Of a DNA stretch of 64,000 bases, positions 27,820 to 35,684 are shown piece after piece. Origin of the DNA: Pseudoselenomonas ruminantium (lineage in GTDB: Bacteria; Bacillota; Negativicutes; Selenomonadales; Selenomonadaceae); the NCBI GenBank assembly GCA_015058625.1, contig SVCA01000007.1, positions 62,001 to 126,000 of the forward strand, given 5' to 3'. The notes beneath the pieces are model-generated. The model saw nothing but the letters and a program-made list of their open reading frames with translations, was not told the origin of the DNA and searched no databases. The translations under genes and the position numbers were made by a program. How positions within the stretch are numbered: position 1 is the first letter of the stretch; every line of letters begins with the position of its first letter.

Positions 27820-29474
27820 AGCTTTTCCCCCTCTCTATATCCCTTACTTATATGTTGATAGCCATCTTCCAAAGCGTTCATATAACCACTACAATCCATC
27901 AGCGGAGATTTTTGCATAATACGGCGTAAATTCACCTGCAATCCTTGCAAAAGTTCAGTATCACGAGCCAATGTTACGGCGCATTCTATATACTCCTGTG
28001 GTGAATAGGTGATAAGTTCTTCGAGCCCCATATTCATCAAAAGGCTATAGCCAAATCGTTCCCCATGACGCTTGCCTGCTAATGTAATAAGCGGTCTTCC
28101 CATATAAAGAGCATCACAGCTTGTTCCACCGCCCGGATAGGGAAACGTATCCAAGGCGATATCCATATCACCATACTCGGACAGATAATCCCGGCTTATT
28201 CCCCGGCACTCCACACAATCCATAGGCAGGCCTGCCGCCGCTAATCTATTACGCGTATATGCTTCTGTTTCCCCACCGTCAAAAACGGATGCTTTGAGCA
28301 ATAAATGCGCATGGGAAGCCTGCCTTAAAATCTGCGCCCAAACCTTTAGGACATCATCCGTCACCTTGGCAAAGTTATTAAAGCTGCCAAAAGTCACATA
28401 CCCATTGCGTAAAAAAGCTGGAGTTGTCGGCAATGGTACCTCTTGTAACGGAACATAGCAAAAATGGCTATGCGGCAAAACAAGTAGTTCTTCCGTAAAT
28501 TCTGCTTGCGTTAGCTGCCCCTGCTTACCATCTAAGTACACATCGCCTAGAAAATAATCCATGGGCAACAGACCAGTTGAGGCAAAATAACCAATGCCAG
28601 ATATTTGCACAGGTGCTGGTTTATAGGCCATAATCGGCAAGCCATTGCCCTTGGTATGTCCGGCCAAATCCACCAAAATATCCAGTTGGTCTCTGCAGAT
28701 AACTTGTGCAGCCTCTTTAGGCAGCAGCCCTCTCAGATTACGCCAAACGGTCACCTGACTTCGCAGGTGCTGGCTATACACATCTTCTGCCGCCAGCATA
28801 TAAGCATAAACAGCAAATTTCTCCCGATTATAGGCTGTGAGCAATGCGTAAGAAAAACATAGCATCACATGTCGGCGAAAATCTGACGAAAGATAACCGA
28901 TACGCAAGCGACGATCTTTCTTCCGAGTTCTATGCAGTAGTGGCTGAATATTACCAAACACTGTTTGAAAGCCTGCCGCAGCCTGTCGCAAAAATTCAGC
29001 ACTATGCTCACCACTATAATGCAGATTAAAAAGATAATTGCTGTATTCTAAAGCTTGCAAAGACTGGCCAACCGCTAACTCCGCCGCCTTTTTATAGGCT
29101 AAAGCCGCCTCCGTTGTCTTTCCTAATATACGGCAACATTGTCCTAAGAGATTAAAAATCTTTTCTCCATAGTCCCTTTGTTTTTCCTGCGGTACAACTA
29201 TCCCTATTAATTCTCCATATGCACTTACATACCGCCCCTGCATAAAGAGAATACGGGCATGCAAAAAAGCGGTAAAAAAATCCTGCGGCAAAAGTGCATA
29301 TAATTTCTGCCAGGCATCCATAGCCTTTTGACTGTTTCCCTGCTCAATATACAAGCTTACCAACAAGCGCACAGCTTCCACCTGATCATATTTTTCTAAT
29401 TCACGAATATAGGCGGCGGCCGCAATATAATCCTGCCGTCCCAGACTATCGTAAATATGTTCGTAAATATTCAT
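27816..29474 (-). CDS. GT41 O-GlcNAc-transferase-like glycosyltransferase 2
   Basis: The 552-residue relative of the preceding entry has a longer TPR-like N-terminal part of about 190 residues (YGEKIFNLLGQCCRILGKTTEAALAYKKAAELA). It keeps the catalytic blocks RIGYLSSDFRRHVMLCF, DILVDLAGHTKGNGLPIMAYKPAPVQISGIGYFASTG, FGSFNNFAKVTDDVL and DTFPYPGGGTSCDALYMG. The two copies differ clearly, so they may put sugars on different sites or act as a pair, as with the Gtf1/Gtf2 type of two-subunit enzymes, though that is speculative here. Coupling by a 4-base overlap supports joint production. Confidence 0.88.
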   Translation of the reverse strand: MNIYEHIYDSLGRQDYIAAAAYIRELEKYDQVEAVRLLVSLYIEQGNSQKAMDAWQKLYALLPQDFFTAFLHARILFMQGRYVSAYGELIGIVVPQEKQRDYGEKIFNLLGQCCRILGKTTEAALAYKKAAELAVGQSLQALEYSNYLFNLHYSGEHSAEFLRQAAAGFQTVFGNIQPLLHRTRKKDRRLRIGYLSSDFRRHVMLCFSYALLTAYNREKFAVYAYMLAAEDVYSQHLRSQVTVWRNLRGLLPKEAAQVICRDQLDILVDLAGHTKGNGLPIMAYKPAPVQISGIGYFASTGLLPMDYFLGDVYLDGKQGQLTQAEFTEELLVLPHSHFCYVPLQEVPLPTTPAFLRNGYVTFGSFNNFAKVTDDVLKVWAQILRQASHAHLLLKASVFDGGETEAYTRNRLAAAGLPMDCVECRGISRDYLSEYGDMDIALDTFPYPGGGTSCDALYMGRPLITLAGKRHGERFGYSLLMNMGLEELITYSPQEYIECAVTLARDTELLQGLQVNLRRIMQKSPLMDCSGYMNALEDGYQHISKGYREGEKL

Positions 29475-29482
29475 CGCATTTC

Positions 29483-32032
29483 CTATTCTGCCAGACCATC
29501 AAAACTAGCCAGCCAACTCTGTATCCGTGCTGTTTTGTCGGCCAGTCGGCGTTCTTCTGCGGAATTCGCCTTTCCCATAGCTACGGCCTGATAACTTTTC
29601 GGCAGCAGTACCCCTATTCTTTCCCCAGCTCCTGTATCATGAGCAAAACCACGAATCCCCAGCTGTAATAATGACGCGGTATCTTCTGCCAGAGCCGCAC
29701 TGGCCGCTTCCAAACGGCCTGCCAATAGATAAGATTCGACTTCTTTATCCGCCCCTCCTAATTGCCGCTGATAATACAAACGCACCTTATCTCTGCCAGT
29801 ACGAGGAATGTTTTCCAAAATAAAGGCCGCATCCTGCGTTTTATCATAAATGTGATTATATGCTTCAATCCATTCAACATCATCCCGATCTAGCAGAAAC
29901 TTACCTACCATACGACAAGCAAGCGGCTTATATTTATTCATTGCCAAGGCCTTTTGTAAGTATTCCCAAGCCTCAGTATTCTTTCCCTGCCATAGCAGCA
30001 ACCTGCAAAGCCGGGCATAGACATCCGGCATAGCATTGCCGGCCTCATCGGAAAGCAAATGCTCCCGCCATACATGATGTTCCTTAGCGTAGACATATAA
30101 CCTGACCGCTTCGCGATAGCATGCCTCAGCGCCAATAAAATCTTCTCTATCCTCTCTGGCGTACCCCTCCAGTATCTTAAACTCTGCCGCATAAGGAAAT
30201 TCCTCTAAAGCCTTATTCACCACCGCCGTTATTTCTGCTAAGGAACGTTTCAAGAAGATAAGCGACTGTATCCAAAGACCATACGGACGATTTTCTGCGC
30301 CCTCTGTACGCCCCATCCCTTCTAAATACGCCTGAGCATGTTTTATCGCTTGTTCATACTTCTGCAAGCCAAAATAACAGTCCGCTAAATAAGCCTCATC
30401 TTCCGGGCGCTTGCCATATTTTTGTGCGGAAAGCTGCAACAGTCGCAAATTACGCTGATATTTAGCGGGCATACGCCCCGTGGAATAGCCCGTGTGATAA
30501 ATCCGAAAATCCTCAACATAAGGCATGGATTTTTTGTCTTTGCCGCTATACTGCAACAGCTCATGAATCATATGTACATAGCGCAGTTCCGGCATTTTGC
30601 GAAATACCCTTATCTGATACCCTTTGCTAATATAGGCATTATTTTTCGTTTTATCGACATTAATCCAATCGCTGGCCAGCCCGATAACACTGCTGTCCTT
30701 ATCTACACGGGCAATGGCCGCCTTAAGGCCCGCATAATCCTCCGGTAATATATATTCATCGGCATCGAGAAGCATCACCCACTCACCATTTGTCTGCTCT
30801 ATGGCAAAATTCTTCGCTGCGGCAAAATCATCTATCCATGTAAAATGCTCAACCCTTGCCCCAGCTTGACGGGCTATTTCCACAGTCTTATCCGTTGAGC
30901 CAGTATCCACAACAACGATTTCCTCAGCCAGCTCCTGCATGCAGGACAGCCAACGCGGCAAATCTTCTTCTTCATTTTTAGTGATTACAGTGGCCGATAT
31001 TTTTACTTTGGGCGCGCTCTTATCGGCTGTCAGACAAGCCTCTATCTTAGGCAAAAATCCCTGCATTTCATCACTGTAAGTTGCCGTAACATCCTGCCTA
31101 TGCGCCATAAATTCCTGATAAAGAGACTTACTCGTCTCCCAAAATTGCTTGGCTTCCGCTCTTTCCCCATCCTCCCAGGCCGCAAAGCCCAGCAAGGCGC
31201 GAAAATCAGGAACATGCGGAAAATCACGCTCCGCCTGCTCGACTATGGGCAATATTTCTGACCATTTATGTCCTAACATATGCAACGATTGAATAAGTGT
31301 GCAGTACATCCGCGTTTCACGACCAGGCAAGACTACCTTGCGTGCAATCGCCTCACGAGCAGATTCTGCCGCTTTTGCATAATCCTTTAGGCTGTAATAA
31401 CAGTCCGTTATATAGCATATATCACTAGCCTGCCCTTTCCCCGCTGCCTGCAAGTCCAACATTATCTGCAAATTGCGCTTAGCCTTGGAAACATCCGTAC
31501 TAGCTGAATAACCAGTATGATAAATCACCGCTTGGGGAAGCAGGTTCATTTCCTTTTTGCCTGTGCCTGAGTAAACCAGCTGTTCATGAATAGCCCCCAC
31601 ATAACGCAAATGGGGCAGATTACGGAATATGCGGATATGCATATTCTCATTTAAGATACGGTTGCCGTTATCCGCATCAATATTCACGAGTCGGCATACA
31701 AAACCGATAACGTTCTGGGCATGGTCGTAGTCCCGCAAAGTCTTACGAATAATGGCAAAATCCTTTTCCTCCCAATATTCATCAGCATCCAGAAAAAGTA
31801 TCCACTTACCTCTCGCTTGGTCAATCGCATAGTTTTTCGCCGCTGCAAAATCATTTATCCAGGGAAAAGAGTATACCTGGGCACCAGCCTGTTTGGCTAA
31901 ATCTACTGTCTTATCCGTTGAACCAGTGTCAACAACCACCAGTTCATCAGCCAGCGCTGACATACATTTTAGCCAACGGGGCAGATTTTTTTCCTCATTG
32001 CGTACAATTACACAGGCAGATATAGTGGGCAT
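29483..32032 (-). CDS. tandem family-2 glycosyltransferase with TPR segments, 1
   Basis: The ATG at 32032 is preceded by AAGAGGTGAA, and the first residues MPTISACVIVRNEEKNLPRW match a GT2 start; the upstream extension overlaps the previous gene and is rejected. In 849 residues there are two GT-A domains, each followed by TPR-like helices. The first has VVVDTGSTDKT and LFLDADEYW; the second begins KISATVITKNEEEDLPRW and has VVVDTGSTDKT and LLDADEY. Both keep the DXD-like DAD. Two active sites suggest stepwise addition of two sugars or a polymer repeat. A helical tail of about 250 residues follows. Confidence 0.88.
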   Translation of the reverse strand: MPTISACVIVRNEEKNLPRWLKCMSALADELVVVDTGSTDKTVDLAKQAGAQVYSFPWINDFAAAKNYAIDQARGKWILFLDADEYWEEKDFAIIRKTLRDYDHAQNVIGFVCRLVNIDADNGNRILNENMHIRIFRNLPHLRYVGAIHEQLVYSGTGKKEMNLLPQAVIYHTGYSASTDVSKAKRNLQIMLDLQAAGKGQASDICYITDCYYSLKDYAKAAESAREAIARKVVLPGRETRMYCTLIQSLHMLGHKWSEILPIVEQAERDFPHVPDFRALLGFAAWEDGERAEAKQFWETSKSLYQEFMAHRQDVTATYSDEMQGFLPKIEACLTADKSAPKVKISATVITKNEEEDLPRWLSCMQELAEEIVVVDTGSTDKTVEIARQAGARVEHFTWIDDFAAAKNFAIEQTNGEWVMLLDADEYILPEDYAGLKAAIARVDKDSSVIGLASDWINVDKTKNNAYISKGYQIRVFRKMPELRYVHMIHELLQYSGKDKKSMPYVEDFRIYHTGYSTGRMPAKYQRNLRLLQLSAQKYGKRPEDEAYLADCYFGLQKYEQAIKHAQAYLEGMGRTEGAENRPYGLWIQSLIFLKRSLAEITAVVNKALEEFPYAAEFKILEGYAREDREDFIGAEACYREAVRLYVYAKEHHVWREHLLSDEAGNAMPDVYARLCRLLLWQGKNTEAWEYLQKALAMNKYKPLACRMVGKFLLDRDDVEWIEAYNHIYDKTQDAAFILENIPRTGRDKVRLYYQRQLGGADKEVESYLLAGRLEAASAALAEDTASLLQLGIRGFAHDTGAGERIGVLLPKSYQAVAMGKANSAEERRLADKTARIQSWLASFDGLAE

Positions 32033-32046
32033 TTCGTTCACCTCTT

Positions 32047-32931
32047 TTAACAGAACGGATAATAATGCTGTAAAAATATTTTTTGCTGCTGATAATAATC
32101 TTCCCCTGCTCTTGTATGGCGGGTCTGATGTATAATCCACGGTTCATCCTGTCGTGGCAGCACCACTTGATAACCTCGCTTACGATATTCCTGACACATT
32201 GCAATATCATAAAAATGCCAGCCTCTCAGTATATCCTGCGGCCAGGGAATATCATATTGCGTTGCCAGCAATACACCATCGGCAGCCTGTACCTGACAAT
32301 TGGGCACCTTGCCGCCAAAAATATGTATTTTCTCCGGCCACAAAGCATGCGCAATGATATTATGTATTCCCTCACCACTCCACCAGACACCGTTTTCTGG
32401 CAGTTTTTCACAACCGGCCAAGCCAATTAGTCCCACACGGGTATCACGAAAAATACTTAACAGCTCATCCACCAGATTTTTTCGTATTACCTGCACATCC
32501 TGATGCAAATAAATCTTGTATTTCGCGTTGCTGGCGCTGCGTCCCTGTTCATAACCAGCACACATAGAAACAGCTCTTCTTATCGGGATTATTTCTACCG
32601 TCATTCCTGCCGGGATATATAAATGCTGAAGATAAAGCTTTGCCTCACTAAAATCAGCCTCATCATTTACACAGAGAATAAATGCTATCTTGTCAGGGTT
32701 TACTTCGTCCTCTGTTTGCAACGAAGCTGCTATCCTTTGCAATGTGCGCTCATAATGAAATAATGCCTGTTTCATAAAGGATTGCAAATATTCGAAGCCG
32801 ATGGACTCTTGTTCACAAATCTGCCAAAGTCGATTGATATTATTCTGCGGTTCAATACCATTTTCAATACGTCGTAAAACTTTCACCAAATCCCAACGTA
32901 CTGCCTCGTTTAATTGTTCCTGAGCCCGCAT
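32047..32931 (-). CDS. glycosyltransferase-like protein (Glyco_tranf_2_5 type)
   Basis: The 294-residue protein resembles the GT-A variant in which a short N-terminal helical part precedes KIAFILCVNDEADFSEAKLYL. The typical core KYKIYLHQDVQVIRKNLVDELLSIF follows, with the HQD in the DXD position, then RVGLIGLAGCEKLPENGVWW. It is the first gene of the long glycan/phosphonate operon, after a GGGGGAG ribosome site. No confident promoter is seen in the 30 bases left between it and the flagellin terminator region, so the promoter is probably inside the gap 32932-32990 or readthrough occurs. Confidence 0.75.
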   Translation of the reverse strand: MRAQEQLNEAVRWDLVKVLRRIENGIEPQNNINRLWQICEQESIGFEYLQSFMKQALFHYERTLQRIAASLQTEDEVNPDKIAFILCVNDEADFSEAKLYLQHLYIPAGMTVEIIPIRRAVSMCAGYEQGRSASNAKYKIYLHQDVQVIRKNLVDELLSIFRDTRVGLIGLAGCEKLPENGVWWSGEGIHNIIAHALWPEKIHIFGGKVPNCQVQAADGVLLATQYDIPWPQDILRGWHFYDIAMCQEYRKRGYQVVLPRQDEPWIIHQTRHTRAGEDYYQQQKIFLQHYYPFC

Positions 32932-32990
32932 CTATTCTCCCCCTCTCCTTGCTATAATAATTTCGGCAAAATATCGAAATTACCTGCACA

Positions 32991-33018
32991 AAAAAACCGC
33001 CCCGAAGGGCGGTTTTTG
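32991..33018 (-). terminator. rho-independent terminator of the main flagellin gene
   Basis: A 6-bp GC stem CCGCCC/GGGCGG with loop CGAA is extended by five A-T pairs, and on the minus strand ends in a run of seven T. It lies 29 bases past the flagellin stop and before the next operon. Its symmetry lets it work on either strand. Confidence 0.9.
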
Positions 33019-33046
33019 GTAGTTCGTATTAACGAAAGACTGCCGA

Positions 33047-34369
33047 TTACTGGAGGAGGCTGAGAACCGAGCTGCTGCTCTGGTTGGCCTGAGCCAGCAT
33101 GGACTGAGCGGCCTGCAGAAGAACGTTGTTCTTCGTGTAGTTCGTCATTTCTTTCGCCATATCGGCATCGCGAATCGTGGATTCGGAGCTCTGAACATTC
33201 TCGGAAGCCGTAGTCAAGTTGCTGCTCGTGTAGGAGAGTCTGGACTCTACGGAACCGATAGTGGTCTGCTGATCAAGTGCTTTCTGGATTGCGTTATCCA
33301 GAACGTTGATAGCAGCGTTTGCCTTAACCTGCGTGGATACATTCAAGGTTTCACCATCGTTACCCTTGAGGCCGAGAGCCGTGGAACGCATATCCGTGAG
33401 ACCTACTTTGATAGCCTGATTAGCCTTCGTGCCAACCTGGAATACCATAGCGTTGTCTTCAGACGTGTTCTGTGCACGGATGGATTCGGAGAAGTTATCC
33501 AGCACTGCGTTAGCAGACTTGTTGATAGCACCCTTGTTATTGGTGATGCTGATGGTAAAGCCGGAAACCTGACCATTGAGACCAGCGCTGCTAGCCGTCA
33601 AAGTCATTGCACAGCCCTTATCTGCCGTGTAAACACTGTTACCGGAACCATCTACACCAATCTTGGAAGTAACGGTCGAATTGAGGCTCAACAAATTAGC
33701 TACACTGCTAGTACCATTGAATGCAGTTTTGGCCAATACTTCAGACAGCGTCTTGCTACCAACAGCAAACGTCGTGCTATAAGTCTGGCCCTGCTTCACA
33801 TAGGAAATGGTTACATTATCCGTGCTGTGAATGTTGAGGCTTTCACCCGTACGGCTCTGCAAAGCAGTCAGAGCAGAACCAGCGGTAGTCTTATGGAAAA
33901 GGCTCTCATTGGTCATCGCCGTAGTCGTAGCAGTAGTCTTGTTGTTGTGGGAACCATCAACGAGATACTTGCCGTTGTAGGTGATGTTCGCGTTGTCGTC
34001 AATCTGGTCAATGCTCTGGTCCAGTTCTTTCTGGATGGTCTGACGGTCGCTGTCCGTGTTGGTATCGTTGGCTGCGTTGATAACTTTCTCTTTCAGAGTC
34101 TTGAGGATATCAACGGTGGAGCTTACGGCACCTTCAGCAACTTTCATCATTGCATTACCGTTCTGGGTGTTCGCATTAGCCTGATCCAAGCCACGAATCT
34201 GAACGCGCATGCGTTCGGATATTGCGTAACCAGAAGCGTCATCGGCTGCGCCGTTAATCTTCATACCAGAAGAAACTTTCTCCAGGCTCTTTGCCAGTGC
34301 ACTAGAGTTTTTGTTCAGAGTGTTCAGCGTCGAGATTGCCGACATGTTGTTCTTTACTACCATTGCCAT
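33047..34369 (-). CDS. fliC: flagellin 1
   Basis: The 440-residue filament protein has the conserved N-terminal D0/D1 region (VKNNMSAISTLNTLNKNS, KVSSGMKINGAADDASGYAISERMR) and the C-terminal helix (NVQSSESTIRDADMAKEMTNYTKNNVLLQAAQSMLAQANQ). Between about residues 150 and 330 lies a Ser/Thr-rich variable domain, the likely site of glycosylation. AAGGAGG precedes the ATG. It has its own sigma-28-like promoter and terminator, so it is a single-gene unit. It is flanked on both sides by glycosyltransferase genes, which suggests it is a main substrate. Confidence 0.97.
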   Translation of the reverse strand: MAMVVKNNMSAISTLNTLNKNSSALAKSLEKVSSGMKINGAADDASGYAISERMRVQIRGLDQANANTQNGNAMMKVAEGAVSSTVDILKTLKEKVINAANDTNTDSDRQTIQKELDQSIDQIDDNANITYNGKYLVDGSHNNKTTATTTAMTNESLFHKTTAGSALTALQSRTGESLNIHSTDNVTISYVKQGQTYSTTFAVGSKTLSEVLAKTAFNGTSSVANLLSLNSTVTSKIGVDGSGNSVYTADKGCAMTLTASSAGLNGQVSGFTISITNNKGAINKSANAVLDNFSESIRAQNTSEDNAMVFQVGTKANQAIKVGLTDMRSTALGLKGNDGETLNVSTQVKANAAINVLDNAIQKALDQQTTIGSVESRLSYTSSNLTTASENVQSSESTIRDADMAKEMTNYTKNNVLLQAAQSMLAQANQSSSSVLSLLQ

Positions 34370-34533
34370 GATGTTTTTCCTCCTTGAAATAAAAACAATT
34401 TAATATCTTCTAACAGCCATCCCTGACTGCTGTAAGCTATATAATGAGTGAACTTCCACTTAACTAACGGCTGCTAGCTGACCATCAGCGTCCTTGTGTC
34501 AGCTCACTTATTACCTTTTGCTTTACACTAAAT
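34370..34533 (-). promoter_or_regulatory. structured flagellin leader with candidate CsrA sites
   Basis: About 155 bases of untranslated leader follow the promoter. It can form a hairpin AGCTGAC/GTCAGCT and a smaller one, CAGC/GGCTG, whose loop shows AGGGA. A second GGA is in the ribosome site AAGGAGG. Bacillus hag has a similar pair of CsrA sites, one upstream and one at the ribosome site, relieved by FliW; csrA and fliW are in this window. CsrA binding here is inference. Confidence 0.45.
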
Positions 34534-34560
34534 TTATCGACAGATTTTCCAATTCCTTAA
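34534..34560 (-). promoter_or_regulatory. sigma-28-like promoter of flagellin 1
   Basis: On the minus strand TTAAGGAA is followed after 11 bases by GTCGATAA, close to the sigma-28 consensus TAAAGTTT-N11-GCCGATAA. The same TTAAGGAA-N11 layout is found before flagellin 2. The -35 part overlaps the stop codon of the glycosyltransferase gene upstream. Confidence 0.75.
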
Positions 34561-35672
34561 GTACTTTTTAAAAATTTTTTTACTTTCTCTAAAACTTTTT
34601 TGTTGGTGCTGCAATAATCCAGTGCCTGGACAAAATATACAGCCGCTTTTTCCTTCTCTCCCTGAAGGTCGGCTATCTCACCTAACCTTGCTGCCACCTT
34701 GGCCGCGACCTCTGGAGAAAAATAAGTATCATGGTGGGCATCAGCAGTATGTGTCTCATACCGCTGTAAGGCTTCCTGCAAAAGCTTCCGTGCTTCCAGC
34801 AGCTGTCCCATCCCACAAAGCACCATCCCCCGTTCGGCATAAAATTCCGGCAAGTCCGGGTACAGACGGCAAGCCTCCTCTGCCCAAGGAAGCATGTCTG
34901 CATCAGGCCGCCCCAATGCCCGCATACATTCCATAATCATGCGATAGATATGCCCATTTCCCCCATAGACCACAGTACCACTGTGAGCAAATTTCGCAGC
35001 ATGTTGCAATGCCTGCTCATACTGACGCAGCCCATAATAACAATCCGTCAGATAATAATCATAAACCGGTTCCCACTCTCCCGATGCAATTACCTGCTGC
35101 ATAATCTGCAAATCCCGGCGGCTTTTTTCCGCACTAATCTCATCGGCATAGCCTGTATGCAGAAGACAAAAATCCGTTGGCGCATAGGCAACCTGTAAGT
35201 CCCCCTTTCGCCTTTCTATATGCTCATGAATCCGCCCCCGATAACGCAAATCCTCCCTTCGCAAAAAAATACGGGGACTCCAGTCCGTATTAAAGCTATA
35301 CTGCTCTGTCAGAGAATCCAAATTATGCCGCTTGAGCAAAATTACATCCTTATCGGTAACCGTCAGCAAATAATCCAATATTGCCACTCTTTGCAAAGGA
35401 TTGGCAAAAGATTCATCTGCATCCAAAAATAAAATCCACACTCCCTTGGCATGCTCAATAGCAAAATTTCTTGGTGCAGAAAAATCATCCTGCCAGGGAA
35501 AGTCAAAAACCTGCGCCCCATACTCCAGAGCGATAGCCTTGGTATTATCCGTAGAGCCTGTGTCCACAACAATTATCTCATCAGCGGCGTCCTTTATGGA
35601 AGCTAACGATATCGGAAGATTTTCAGCCTCATTTTTTACCATATAACAAACCGATAATTTTACGTCTTGCAC
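34557..35672 (-). CDS. family-2 glycosyltransferase with TPR tail
   Basis: The GTG start at 35672 is backed by a GGGGGG ribosome site. The 371-residue protein begins KLSVCYMVKNEAENLPISL, carries VVDTGSTDNT and LFLDADES, and has one GT-A domain followed by TPR-like helices. It belongs to the same family as the single units of the tandem enzymes upstream and downstream. It sits 12 bases after the tandem enzyme and ends inside the flagellin promoter. Its acceptor is probably the flagellin-linked glycan (inference). Confidence 0.88.
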   Translation of the reverse strand: MQDVKLSVCYMVKNEAENLPISLASIKDAADEIIVVDTGSTDNTKAIALEYGAQVFDFPWQDDFSAPRNFAIEHAKGVWILFLDADESFANPLQRVAILDYLLTVTDKDVILLKRHNLDSLTEQYSFNTDWSPRIFLRREDLRYRGRIHEHIERRKGDLQVAYAPTDFCLLHTGYADEISAEKSRRDLQIMQQVIASGEWEPVYDYYLTDCYYGLRQYEQALQHAAKFAHSGTVVYGGNGHIYRMIMECMRALGRPDADMLPWAEEACRLYPDLPEFYAERGMVLCGMGQLLEARKLLQEALQRYETHTADAHHDTYFSPEVAAKVAARLGEIADLQGEKEKAAVYFVQALDYCSTNKKVLEKVKKFLKST

Positions 35673-35684
35673 AAGCCGCCCCCC

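Noticed and set aside
32932..32990. Sigma-28 promoter before the glycan operon (GCCGAAAT)
   Set aside because: No TAAA-like -35 lies at the right distance, and the -10 has two mismatches.
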